The position numbers were made by a program, and so were the translations under genes. The notes under the pieces are model-generated. The model was not told where the DNA came from. It was given only the letters and a program-made list of their open reading frames with translations, and did not search any database. DNA of 64,000 nucleotides from Bremerella cremea (lineage in GTDB: Bacteria > Planctomycetota > Planctomycetia > Pirellulales > Pirellulaceae): contig NZ_QPEX01000010.1 in the NCBI RefSeq assembly GCF_003335505.1, forward strand, positions 310,001 to 374,000, written 5' to 3'. Shown one piece after another: positions 26,682-35,577 of this stretch. Position 1 is the stretch's first letter. The number at the start of each line of letters is the position of its first letter.

Positions 26682-27628
26682 GCCTCGTCTCCTTCTTTTT
26701 CTTCTTGCTCGACCTTACGTTTGGCATAAATCTGCGATGCCATTCGCATCCCTTCGCTGAACGTTACCGGCCCTACGTTAGCAATCGCTTGCGGTTTTTG
26801 CTCTTCATCTACGAAGACTAAATCGTCTGTGTATGTTTCATACTCTGGGGCCCCTTCACCAACCCAGAATCGAGCTTCCATGGGCGTGCCGTTTTCCCAC
26901 ACTTTGTTACACGCATAGCCTCCGCGCACCTGGTAACCGAGGCGTCGGCAGAGCGAGGTGACAAAGTTCAATTGGTCGAATTTCCCCTGGCGGAAATCCG
27001 TAATCCGTTCGCTCTTGTTTTGCTCGGCTGTGGCCGAAAATATCGGTCGAAAGAGTTGCTCGACCGCTTGGGTAAATTCCATGTCGGCGGCAATTTCCCG
27101 CAGGTCTTCGATCCCGTCGATCAAAATCGGGTGAGGGATCATGATCTGGGGTGTCTTCAACCACTGTGTTTCGCCATCGCGATCGACGACCCCCATTCCC
27201 TTCTTCGCGTCGACATCCCGCAACAGCCCCGTTTGACTGGCTTGGGGCGTCCCTTTCGCATCTGCGGCAACGACGACCAAGTTCCGCAGCATGTCGCTCC
27301 AATCGGGATCAGGCCAAACGGCTTCTAAGACCTCGCGTGGGACCGGCAGCGAACGCAACATCCATGTTTCGATCTGCCATAAACACTCGGTCCGATGGAC
27401 GGCCAACCATTCGCACGCCGCCAAAAGTTGTTCGGCTAGTTCGGTATCTTTCAGCGTCTTGGGAACGGAAGACAACTTTTTGCCTTGCGGATTGCGGGCG
27501 ACAAGCTTGCCAGCCAGAATTCCTAACGCGTAGCCTTTATCGGCTTCTAACCAAGGGATCGAGTTATCAACGGCAGAAGCCGCCTTCTTTGGGCTCTTCT
27601 TGGGAAGAGTTTCCTTCGCTTTCGCCAT
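26678..27628 (-). CDS. DUF4132-like protein (MolR/YehI type)
   Basis: This 316-residue soluble protein opens with a lysine/proline-rich tail (KAKETLPKKSPKKAA). The remainder fits DUF4132, the C-terminal domain of the E. coli YehI and MolR proteins: SLPVPREVLEAVWPDPDW, TGLLRDVDAKKGMGVVDRDG, IMIPHPILIDGIEDL, and EQLFRPIF, where the family usually has QPFRQ. The function of DUF4132 is unknown; the old link of MolR to molybdate is weak. E. coli YehI, about 1200 residues, carries this domain at its end. Here it stands alone and its stop overlaps the start of the 1695-residue protein by 4 bp, so the two proteins are probably made together and may form a complex. Confidence 0.72.
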   Translation of the reverse strand: MAKAKETLPKKSPKKAASAVDNSIPWLEADKGYALGILAGKLVARNPQGKKLSSVPKTLKDTELAEQLLAACEWLAVHRTECLWQIETWMLRSLPVPREVLEAVWPDPDWSDMLRNLVVVAADAKGTPQASQTGLLRDVDAKKGMGVVDRDGETQWLKTPQIMIPHPILIDGIEDLREIAADMEFTQAVEQLFRPIFSATAEQNKSERITDFRQGKFDQLNFVTSLCRRLGYQVRGGYACNKVWENGTPMEARFWVGEGAPEYETYTDDLVFVDEEQKPQAIANVGPVTFSEGMRMASQIYAKRKVEQEEKEGDEA

Positions 27629-27815
27629 AGGACACCATTTGGGCGTTATTTAGATAAGAGATTGGCCCCCATTATGGCGAATGAAATCCAGGAATCCAGT
27701 AGTATTTATCTGTCGTTTGCTCGCCTCTGTGGTGATCGCTTCTGACTTCGTAAAATCTCGTATTTTTTACGATAATGATGAAGCAAGTTGACTCCATCCA
27801 CGTCGGTACGTTCAT

Positions 27816-27850
27816 AAAAAAAGCCCCCCGGTTCATCAAACCGGGAGGCT
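27816..27850 (-). terminator. Rho-independent terminator of the RND pump operon
   Basis: Read on the minus strand, AGCCTCCCGGTT pairs with AACCGGGGGGCT across a 5-base loop (one mismatch), followed by a run of seven T. It lies 67 bp past the RND permease stop codon and is a textbook terminator for that operon. Confidence 0.88.
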
Positions 27851-27916
27851 GATTCATGTTGGCTCGGCAGAAAACAGGTCTGTTCCAACAGCCCAGCAGT
27901 AAGTTGCTGAAGGCTT

Positions 27917-30900
27917 TTATTCCTCAGCTTTTGCTGGAGGCTTCTGGCGAGAAAATCGTCGCAAGACAACATAGAACACTGGCGTTAAAAACAGGCCAAA
28001 AATGGTCACGCCTAACATGCCAGCGAACACCGCCGTCCCGAGCACACGACGCATTTCGTAGCCCGCACCTGTGGCGATCAACAAAGGAATCACGCCCAAG
28101 ATAAACGAGAACGCGGTCATTAAAATGGGCCGCAATCGCAAACGACATGCTTCGACGGCCGCTTCAAATCGGTCTCGCCCGTTGTCTTCTTCCGCCTTGG
28201 CAAATTCCACAATCAGAATGGCATTCTTACATGCCAAGCCCACTAACACGATAAAGCCAATCTGCGTGAGGATGTTGTTGTCCATCCCTCGAAACCAGAT
28301 ACCCACAATCGCGAAAAGCAAGCATAGCGGCACGATCAAGATGATCGCCATTGGTAAGACCCAACTTTCGTATTGAGCAGCCAACGTCAAAAAGACGAAC
28401 AGCACCGCCAGCGGAAAGAGGTAAACAATCGTATTGCCAGCTTGGCGTTCTTGATAGGCGATATCTGTCCAGGCATATCCGAACCCCGGCGGGAGGTTGG
28501 CCTGAGCTAAACTCTCCATCGTGTCTAACGATTGTCCGGTGCTATAATCAGGGACCGTGTCGCCGTTAATATCGGCCGCAGGATACAGATTGAAACGTAC
28601 CAACCGATCGGGCCCCGTCACGCGTTTCAATTCCACCAGCGACCCCAGCGAAACACTGGCCCCACGCGCACTACGTGTACGGAGTTGCAAGATATCGCTC
28701 GGCTCGTCCCGGAATTCTGGTTCCGCTTGCGCGGTGACACGATAGGTACGTCCCAGAAAATTGAAATCGTTCACGTACAACGAACCAAGATAAACCTGCA
28801 ACGCCTGGAAGATGTTCGCGACCGGGACATCAAGCATCTCGGCTTTAGTACGATCGACCTCGGCGTAAACCTGAGGCACGCTCAAACGGTAATTGGAATA
28901 AACCTGAACTAAGCCTGGCTGTTGGTTGGCTTCGGCTACCATCCGCTGCGTAACCAGGTTCAAAGCATCGATCCCAGCCCCGCTTTGGTCTTGGAGATAC
29001 ATTTTATAACCGCCGCCACGCCCGATACCACGTACCGGTGGTGGCGGAATGACAAAAATCTCTGCTTCATTTACCACCGCCATTTCCCGGCGAAGGTCCG
29101 CGACAATCGCATTGACATCGCGCCCGCGGGCCGCTCGTTCTTTCGCATCCTCTAAAGGGAGGAACGTCACTGCGGCGTTCGGACTAATGGTAAAAGTCGA
29201 ACCTGATAACCCAGCAATCCCGACCGAGTGTGCAACGCCATCAATCTTGCCACCAATCTCGGCGACCTTTCGTGTGACGACATCAGTCCGGGACAACGCA
29301 GCGCCATCGGGCAGGCGAATACTGACAATCAAATACCCTTGATCCATCGCAGGCACAAAGCCTGTTGGTACCAGTCCAAAACTACTCCATGTGCAATACA
29401 ACAGCCCAACGTAAAGCAACAAAACCACCGCCGAGACACGAACGATTCGTGAGATGACCCACGCGTAGAAATCGCTCGTAACATCGAAGCTGCGGTTGAA
29501 TAAGCGGAAGAACCAGCCAAAGCACTTATCGACGATTCGTCCACTAAGATTTCTGGCGGCCCCTTTCGGCTTTAGCAACAACGCACACAAAGCAGGGCTT
29601 AGCGTTAACGACACAAATGTGGAAAACGCCGTGGAAATCGCGATGGTGATGGCAAACTGTTGATAGAACTTTCCGCTGATGCTAGGAATGAAGACGGTCG
29701 GCACAAACACGGCAATCAACACCAAAGTGGTTGCAATCAAAGCCGATCCCACTTCGTCCATTGCCTTGTGCGTTGCTTCGCGCGGTGCGAGCCCTTCGGC
29801 GATTAATCGCTCGACGTTTTCCACCACGACAATCGCATCGTCCACGACGATACCAATCGCCAAGACGAGCCCGAACAGCGAGAGGGTATTCAACGAGACG
29901 CCTAGCAGCTGCATTACCGCAAACGTACCAATCAACGAGATCGGAATCGCGATCACCGGAATGATGGTAGGACGCCAGCCGTGCAAAAAGATGAAAACCG
30001 TAAAGACCACGAAGCCGGTCGTGATATACAGCGTTTCAAACACTTCGTCGATCGATTCCTCGACGAAATCGGTCGGGTTGTAGGCAATCTCGTAGCCGAT
30101 TCCCACAGGAAAGTCTTTACTGAGATCGGCCATCGTTTGCTTGATTTGCCTGGCGGTCTCGACGGCGTTGGTACCGGGGCGTTGATACACCAGAACCGCC
30201 ACCGCTGGTTTACCATCCAGGTAGCTAAGCCGCGAATAGTCTTGCGCGCCAAGCTCTACTCTGGCGACGTCACTCAAGCGCGTAACACGCCCATCTTCGC
30301 CACGTTTAATGATGATCTTGCCGAACTCTTCGGTATCCTTTAAACGGCCTTGCGTCGTGACATTCAACTGAAAGGCGCCGGTCTCGTCGGTCGGAGGTTG
30401 ACCAATCACCCCTGCGGCGACTTGCACGTTCTGTCCCCGAATCGCGGCAATCACGTCCTCTGGCATGAGATCGAGATGGGTCATGCGTTCGATATCGAGC
30501 CAGACCCGCATGGCGTATTCGTTACCCCCAGCAATTCGCACATCCCCCACGCCATCGAGACGCATCATGGCATCGCGAACACGCAGAAAGGCGAAATTAC
30601 TGATGTACAACTGGTCTCGACTGCGGTCAGGAGAGTTCAAGTGAACCACCATCAGCATGTCGGGAATTTGTTTGCTGGTGGTCACACCAATTTGCCGTAC
30701 CGCTTCCGGTAAGCGTGGCTCGGCAATCGCAACCCGGTTTTGTACCAACACCTGGGCATCGTCTAGGTCGGTTCCCAGCTTAAACGTGACCGTAAGCTGC
30801 ATCGTGCCGTCGGCGCTGGAAGACGACTCCATATACATCATGTCGTCGACGCCGTTCATCTCTTGTTCGATGGGCGTGGCAACCGTATCAGCAATCACCT

Positions 30901-31069
30901 GAGGAGTAGCCCCCGGATAACTGGCCCGCACGACAATCGTCGGAGGAACCACGTCGGGATATTGCGATACCGGAAGCGTGTAATAAACGATGCCCCCAAT
31001 CAAAACGATCAGAAAGGACAACACCGAGGCAAAGATCGGTCGTTCGATAAAGAAATGGGGAAACTTCAT
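27917..31069 (-). CDS. HAE1-type RND multidrug efflux permease
   Basis: This 1050-residue inner-membrane transporter matches the AcrB/MexB (hydrophobe/amphiphile efflux 1) family in length and layout. There is an N-terminal membrane helix (FIERPIFASVLSFLIVLIGG), two large periplasmic loops and twelve predicted membrane segments. The proton-relay residues are present: the Asp pair in AIGIVVDDAIVVVEN and the lysine in GLACKNAILIVEFA. The proton gradient drives export of hydrophobic or amphiphilic compounds. The start codon overlaps the adaptor gene stop by 4 bp, so adaptor and pump are coupled. No TolC-type outer-membrane channel gene is in the window; it must be encoded elsewhere. A strong terminator follows. 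Confidence 0.97.
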   Translation of the reverse strand: MKFPHFFIERPIFASVLSFLIVLIGGIVYYTLPVSQYPDVVPPTIVVRASYPGATPQVIADTVATPIEQEMNGVDDMMYMESSSSADGTMQLTVTFKLGTDLDDAQVLVQNRVAIAEPRLPEAVRQIGVTTSKQIPDMLMVVHLNSPDRSRDQLYISNFAFLRVRDAMMRLDGVGDVRIAGGNEYAMRVWLDIERMTHLDLMPEDVIAAIRGQNVQVAAGVIGQPPTDETGAFQLNVTTQGRLKDTEEFGKIIIKRGEDGRVTRLSDVARVELGAQDYSRLSYLDGKPAVAVLVYQRPGTNAVETARQIKQTMADLSKDFPVGIGYEIAYNPTDFVEESIDEVFETLYITTGFVVFTVFIFLHGWRPTIIPVIAIPISLIGTFAVMQLLGVSLNTLSLFGLVLAIGIVVDDAIVVVENVERLIAEGLAPREATHKAMDEVGSALIATTLVLIAVFVPTVFIPSISGKFYQQFAITIAISTAFSTFVSLTLSPALCALLLKPKGAARNLSGRIVDKCFGWFFRLFNRSFDVTSDFYAWVISRIVRVSAVVLLLYVGLLYCTWSSFGLVPTGFVPAMDQGYLIVSIRLPDGAALSRTDVVTRKVAEIGGKIDGVAHSVGIAGLSGSTFTISPNAAVTFLPLEDAKERAARGRDVNAIVADLRREMAVVNEAEIFVIPPPPVRGIGRGGGYKMYLQDQSGAGIDALNLVTQRMVAEANQQPGLVQVYSNYRLSVPQVYAEVDRTKAEMLDVPVANIFQALQVYLGSLYVNDFNFLGRTYRVTAQAEPEFRDEPSDILQLRTRSARGASVSLGSLVELKRVTGPDRLVRFNLYPAADINGDTVPDYSTGQSLDTMESLAQANLPPGFGYAWTDIAYQERQAGNTIVYLFPLAVLFVFLTLAAQYESWVLPMAIILIVPLCLLFAIVGIWFRGMDNNILTQIGFIVLVGLACKNAILIVEFAKAEEDNGRDRFEAAVEACRLRLRPILMTAFSFILGVIPLLIATGAGYEMRRVLGTAVFAGMLGVTIFGLFLTPVFYVVLRRFSRQKPPAKAEE

Positions 31070-32475
31070 TGGCCACCTTCCGTTCGGTTCGCGGAAGTCG
31101 GCACATCCTGATTGTTGTTATGAATTGAAGTTAGCCCTGACGAAATCCATTGCTCCGGTGGCAAAGGAACATAGGTGTTGGGCAGGCCATCTTCGATCAC
31201 TTGAATGTCACCCGATTTGGTTTGCACTTCCATCCCCGGGCGGCCCAACAGCAGCCCCTCGGTGACTAATTGCTCTGTCCCAGTGAGTCCTTCGCGAATC
31301 ACTCGCAGGCCATCGACCAAAGGGCCGGGAACCACAGCGCGACGTTCGATCTTATTGCCTTCCACAATGTAAACGTATTGCGAAGACTGATCCGTCCCAA
31401 TGGCAGAGTCCGGAATAAGTACCGCTTCATACGCCGCACTTCCAGGCAGGCGAACACGGGCAAACATCCCGGGGACAAGCACTTGATCTTCATTGCGGAA
31501 AATACAACGAACTCGCATGCTGGCCGTATTGGTATCGAAGCGATTATCGACGAACTCCATGTGACCCAAATGAGGGAAGTTCTTTTCGTCGGACAATCCT
31601 AGATAGACAGGGTTCTTCGCATCGCGCGAACTCTTTCGCTTTCCTTGTTGAGCCAAGCGAATGTACTTCAGGGCTTGGTGTTCGTTGACATCGAAGGCGC
31701 AGTAGATTGGTTCGACCGAAGTAATTGTTGTCAGCAACGTCGAGGTCGCTGTCCCTCCGCTGATGAGGTTCCCTTCGGTGACATACTCGCGACTAATCCG
31801 CCCCGACACCGGTGCGTAAACCCGCGTATAATTCAAATCAAGCTGGGCCGAGGCGATCCGAGCATTGGCGGCTTCGATCGCAGCATTGGCGGTGTCGCCA
31901 GCAGCTTCCGCCAGTTGGATACTCGCCTCAGCGGAAGCGACATCGGCTTGACTTTGTACGATATCTGTTTCCCGCTGGTCGAGTTCATCCTGGGCAACCG
32001 CATTGCTCTCACGAAGTCGTCTCGCTCGTTGGACACGCACTTCCGCCAACTGCAGCTGAGCGTTGGCTTGTTTTTGTTGCGCAATTGCTTCCGACATCTG
32101 CGCTTTTGCTTGGGACAGTTGGGATTGGGCCTGACGAAGCTGTGCTTTGGCCTCGGTTAACGTCGCCTCAAAGGGACGGGGATCGATAATAAAAAGCAGA
32201 TCACCTTCGTGAACGACCTGCCCTTCATCGAAGTGAATTGACTGCAAATAGCCACTTACCCTCGCTCGTACTTCGACAAATTCAATCGGTTCCAAGCGCC
32301 CTGTGTAAGCATCCCATTCGACAATCTCTTTGCGAATAGGCTGAGCGACTGTCATTGTAGGTGGAGGCGGGGCTGGCTGTTTGTGGGGTGTTTGGCCGCA
32401 GCCCAACATCCCGCAAATAAGAAGACCACCCAAAATGGCCGCGAAATGCGGTAGAGTTACTCGATGCAATGGCAT
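31066..32475 (-). CDS. RND efflux periplasmic adaptor (membrane fusion protein), lipoprotein
   Basis: This 469-residue AcrA-like adaptor has a signal sequence ending in a lipobox (GMLGC, C26), so it is anchored as a lipoprotein. After a proline-rich linker comes the barrel-sandwich half-motif (RVSGYLQSIHFDEGQVV). A long coiled-coil hairpin rich in A, Q and E follows, about residues 100-210, then the returning half-motif (YTRVYAPVSGRISREYVTEGNLI) and the beta-barrel domains. The adaptor links the RND pump to an outer-membrane channel. The coiled coil is longer than in AcrA, through repeated AQ/AE heptads. It is the first gene of the two-gene pump operon; a palindrome 10 bp upstream of its ATG may be the operator. 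Confidence 0.95.
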   Translation of the reverse strand: MPLHRVTLPHFAAILGGLLICGMLGCGQTPHKQPAPPPPTMTVAQPIRKEIVEWDAYTGRLEPIEFVEVRARVSGYLQSIHFDEGQVVHEGDLLFIIDPRPFEATLTEAKAQLRQAQSQLSQAKAQMSEAIAQQKQANAQLQLAEVRVQRARRLRESNAVAQDELDQRETDIVQSQADVASAEASIQLAEAAGDTANAAIEAANARIASAQLDLNYTRVYAPVSGRISREYVTEGNLISGGTATSTLLTTITSVEPIYCAFDVNEHQALKYIRLAQQGKRKSSRDAKNPVYLGLSDEKNFPHLGHMEFVDNRFDTNTASMRVRCIFRNEDQVLVPGMFARVRLPGSAAYEAVLIPDSAIGTDQSSQYVYIVEGNKIERRAVVPGPLVDGLRVIREGLTGTEQLVTEGLLLGRPGMEVQTKSGDIQVIEDGLPNTYVPLPPEQWISSGLTSIHNNNQDVPTSANRTEGGQ

Positions 32476-32484
32476 GGCGGTTAG

Positions 32485-32494
32485 TACGTACGTA
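32485..32494. promoter_or_regulatory. Palindrome TACGTACGTA just upstream of the efflux operon
   Basis: TACGTACGTA is a perfect 10-bp palindrome located 10 bp before the adaptor ATG, where a bound repressor would block transcription or translation. Efflux operons are often controlled by TetR-type repressors with similar sites, but no regulator gene is adjacent. A site this short can occur by chance. Confidence 0.3.
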
Positions 32495-33552
32495 AAGAAT
32501 TATTCGATTGTATCTGTTGCTTTTTCGGGTTGCAGAAAACGCAACCGAAGGCGGGCGATAGGTGATGCAGATAGTTGCACCACCAAATGAGGGGCAATTC
32601 AAAATCGGGCATTACTGCCCGATTTTGCGAAGACCGTGGACTAGTCCACATAGATAATATTAGTTGCCAAATCATTTTCGTCGATAGGACGATCCTCGAA
32701 GATCCTTGTTCAATCCTCTAATCACTCATTTCTGTGGCCTCAGAACCGAAGCCTTGCCACCATTTAGAATCGACTGGCAACCGTGAAAAACAATTTGCAT
32801 GCGCTGAGAATGGAGGCCGACCAAGGAGAACTGGCCGAGCGAATCATGCAACCAGATGAGACACGATGGTCGCCTAGAGGTTCAGCCTGGCTTGCACTTC
32901 GACCGCGATTATAAACGGTATTTCGGGAATCCCCCTCGAAATGCGACATCGACCTTTTACATGAGATTGCCACCTCGGACGAATGGCTTTTTCCTCATCG
33001 ATTCGGTATCGCTGACATTTAACGACACACTCAGCGTTTGCCAGAATACTCGTCCCTGCTCGCGAGGTTATCGATAGGCTCGCTGTCGCTGTCTTCCTAA
33101 GCTAATCCGTCTAAGACGATTGAAGGTTGTACCGCCAATTGAATCGGGGCGACCGACGAAAGCCTCCGTATTCGCGAACAAAACCTTGGATCACGTTTAG
33201 ATTTCGTGCGTAGCTTAGTCATAGGAAAAGCCATCTGGCCAACCATAATGAACGGTTGGTGTTAGTTCGGTCGTTCTGCGCGTGCCGCTCGAACCGCCGT
33301 TTCAGCTACAATCACGTCCATTAATCTGACGTTTCATTTAATGCTCTCTTAACTAGCACAAAAGAAGCAATTAGGCTTGCTTACACGGCTTTCCTCCCCA
33401 CTACGGAACTAGCTTTTTCCACAATCTGATCGTTTTTTTGAAAATCGGGTCATTTTTCGGGCCAAAATATGGCCCTATCGCACGAGTGCCTATAAGGCGA
33501 ACAAGATGATTCGCGGTAGAAAAATTTTAGGGTGACGCGGTCCCTTTCAGAT
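32495..33552. other. Gene-free stretch of about 1 kb between efflux operon and ECF sigma gene
   Basis: I see no supportable gene in either strand: the open frames here are short, overlap each other and resemble no family. Apart from the hairpin at 32600-32627 there is a small inverted repeat, GGGCCA/TGGCCC, at 33459-33475, about 80 bp upstream of the sigma gene and in its probable promoter region. The stretch may contain decayed sequence or an unannotated RNA. Confidence 0.5.
32600..32627. repeat. Perfect 12-bp hairpin in gene-free stretch
   Basis: CAAAATCGGGCA (32600-32611) pairs exactly with TGCCCGATTTTG (32616-32627) across the 4-base loop TTAC. The GC core flanked by A/T runs on both sides makes it a possible bidirectional terminator. 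No gene ends next to it; the efflux operon starts 125 bp away and points in the other direction. Confidence 0.55.
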
Positions 33553-34095
33553 ATGGTCCCAATAGAAAACGACACGGACAAGCAATCCCGTTTCGCCGAG
33601 TTCTACATCACCCATCAAGAGCAGCTCAAAGGGTATGTCTACTCCTTGGTTGCAAACTGGAGTGACGCTGAGGAAGTGTTCCAGAGGACGAGCCTTCTGC
33701 TTTGGCGAAAGTGGGAACAGTTTGACGAGCAACGCGAGTTCCTTCCGTGGGCGTTTGGTTTCGCCCGTATTGAAGCGAAGCGATTCCATTCGGAACGCGG
33801 CAGGCAACTAAAGATGCTTAGCGATTCCGCGATGGAGGCCTTAGATGCCGTGATTGTCGAAAATGGCAACGCGTTAGACGAACGACTAGCCGCTTTGGAA
33901 CACTGTGTCAAAAAACTACCCGCACAACAACGTTCCATTCTTTGGGCTTCCTACAACCAAGCGAATTCGATTGAAAACGTCGGTGAAATGTTCGGGCTAT
34001 CAGCCAACGCTGTGTATAAGCGGTTGCGAAAGATTCGTGAAATGCTGCATCGCTGCATTGATGTTCGGGTGGCTGCCTACGGAGACGGACAATGA
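33553..34095 (+). CDS. ECF sigma factor, Rhodopirellula/Verrucomicrobium family
   Basis: This protein of about 180 residues is an ECF-type sigma-70 factor. Region 2 is EFYITHQEQLKGYVYSLV, then NWSDAEEVFQRTSLLLWRKW. Region 4 is the helix-turn-helix SIENVGEMFGLSANAVYKRLRKIREML. The wording (LLLWRKW, CVKKLPAQQRSILW) fits the planctomycete/verrucomicrobial family TIGR02989. The ATG at 33553 is chosen; an in-frame GTG at 33532 would add seven residues, and neither has a clear ribosome-binding site. The stop overlaps the start of the FecR gene by 4 bp, so sigma factor and presumed regulator are co-translated. The targets are unknown; the DUF1559 gene downstream is a candidate. Confidence 0.93.
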   Translation: MVPIENDTDKQSRFAEFYITHQEQLKGYVYSLVANWSDAEEVFQRTSLLLWRKWEQFDEQREFLPWAFGFARIEAKRFHSERGRQLKMLSDSAMEALDAVIVENGNALDERLAALEHCVKKLPAQQRSILWASYNQANSIENVGEMFGLSANAVYKRLRKIREMLHRCIDVRVAAYGDGQ

Positions 34096-35510
34096 GTGAA
34101 CAGCAGGACGTGGTAGGTAAACAGATCGAAGATCCTGAGATCCTGAAACTGGTCGACCTCTGCATCACCGACCGAGCAACCCCGGAGCAATGGCAGACGC
34201 TTAGCGACTTGATCGTGCAGCGCAAGGATGTATCACAATACTTCGCTGCTCAAGCATTGATCAACGCTCGCTTGGCCATGGTGAGCAAGTTCGACGCCGA
34301 TCAAGAACGCGAACTACTAAAACGAATCGAACAGGACGACCTATTAGAACCGGCTTCCCTCGCTGCTCCGCCCGTGCTGCAAGTACGGCGCGTCGTCGCA
34401 GCAGTTAGCTTGGTTACGGCGGCTGCGTTGCTGTTGTTTGGTGGGCTCGCAATTTCCGTGTGGTATCAAAGTTATACCACACCTGGGCCAGCGGTCGCTT
34501 CCAGCGGACCTGTTCCGCCTGCCGTTTTGATTTCAGGCATCCCGGGCGAAAGTGAAGCACGTGCCTATTTTGGTCAAGAGATAATCAATCTGCCGAAAGG
34601 AATCTACCAGGGAGTTACCTCCTCTGGCGTGAAAGTAGAATTGGCAGGTCCTGTCCGGATTCGCATCAATAAGCCGATGTCGTGGCGACTATTTTACGGC
34701 AAGGTTGTCGCCGATGTTCCACCAACGTCCCATGGTTTTACGGTCAACACGCATAACGCCTCGGTTGTCGACTTAGGCACAAAGTTCGGGGTAGCCGTCG
34801 ACGCCAATAACTTTACCGAAGTCGTCGTCTACCAAGGCAGCGTTGAACTCAGAACCGGTAGCACGCTCCAACGGATGGTGCAAGGAGATGCTTTCGAGGT
34901 TCCCATTGGTGGAAAGCTCGTGAAGATCGCGGCAAACAACGTTGCCACTTTCTTGAAACCTGGCGAGATTCCCCCCTCGGTCATCAGCGAAGTTCGTAGC
35001 AACAGTCCCCACAACGAAAAGCCTTATCAGATTGTTCGCGGCGGATTTCGTGAGGGAGCTTTAGCCTATGTCGACCGAGTTCACCAATGGAGCGGAATAA
35101 GCGATAGCCTCCCCTCTTCGTTGATCGACTTAGATTACGTCCAAATGGTAGGCGACTGGAAGTACAACGCGAAATGGCAAAAGCGTTCGGACCTTGAACT
35201 AACCGTTGTCTTCAACCGCCCCACTGTTGCCTATCTGTTGGTCGACGAACGCTTGCCGACACCAAGCTGGCTCACCCAACACTTTAGTGACACGGGCATT
35301 TCCGTCGGCATGGATAAAGGCTCTCACCAAGACTCCCGCTCCCTAGCAAATTACAAACTCTCCCAAGAAGAAGGCCCTGGTAAATCAATCGATGTCATCC
35401 TGCGAGTCTGGAAAGCGGTTTTACCAGAAGGCGGAGACCTAACGATTGGCCCTATTGGGAGCCGCTCGACCGACTGGGAGGTCCCGTGCTTAGTCGCACG
35501 TCCTATTTAA
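34092..35510 (+). CDS. FecR-domain anti-sigma-like membrane protein
   Basis: This 472-residue protein has a cytoplasmic N-terminus of about 100 residues (LVDLCITDRATPEQWQTL and FAAQALINARL, the usual planctomycete FecR-protein lead). One membrane helix follows near residues 100-125 (VSLVTAAALLLFGGLAISVW), then a periplasmic FecR domain with FTVNTHNASVVDLGTKFGV and VVVYQGSVELRTG. FecR-type proteins sense an envelope signal and control the cognate ECF factor, encoded here with a 4-bp overlap. The C-terminal 170 residues form a separate domain that resembles lectin/concanavalin-like modules often found in this context, but I cannot assign a ligand. Confidence 0.9.
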   Translation: MSEQQDVVGKQIEDPEILKLVDLCITDRATPEQWQTLSDLIVQRKDVSQYFAAQALINARLAMVSKFDADQERELLKRIEQDDLLEPASLAAPPVLQVRRVVAAVSLVTAAALLLFGGLAISVWYQSYTTPGPAVASSGPVPPAVLISGIPGESEARAYFGQEIINLPKGIYQGVTSSGVKVELAGPVRIRINKPMSWRLFYGKVVADVPPTSHGFTVNTHNASVVDLGTKFGVAVDANNFTEVVVYQGSVELRTGSTLQRMVQGDAFEVPIGGKLVKIAANNVATFLKPGEIPPSVISEVRSNSPHNEKPYQIVRGGFREGALAYVDRVHQWSGISDSLPSSLIDLDYVQMVGDWKYNAKWQKRSDLELTVVFNRPTVAYLLVDERLPTPSWLTQHFSDTGISVGMDKGSHQDSRSLANYKLSQEEGPGKSIDVILRVWKAVLPEGGDLTIGPIGSRSTDWEVPCLVARPI

Positions 35511-35577
35511 TTCATTTTCAATTGTTCCCCGTTCTGCTGCATCAACCCCACTCTTAGCTAGAGGCTCGTTACCTTTC

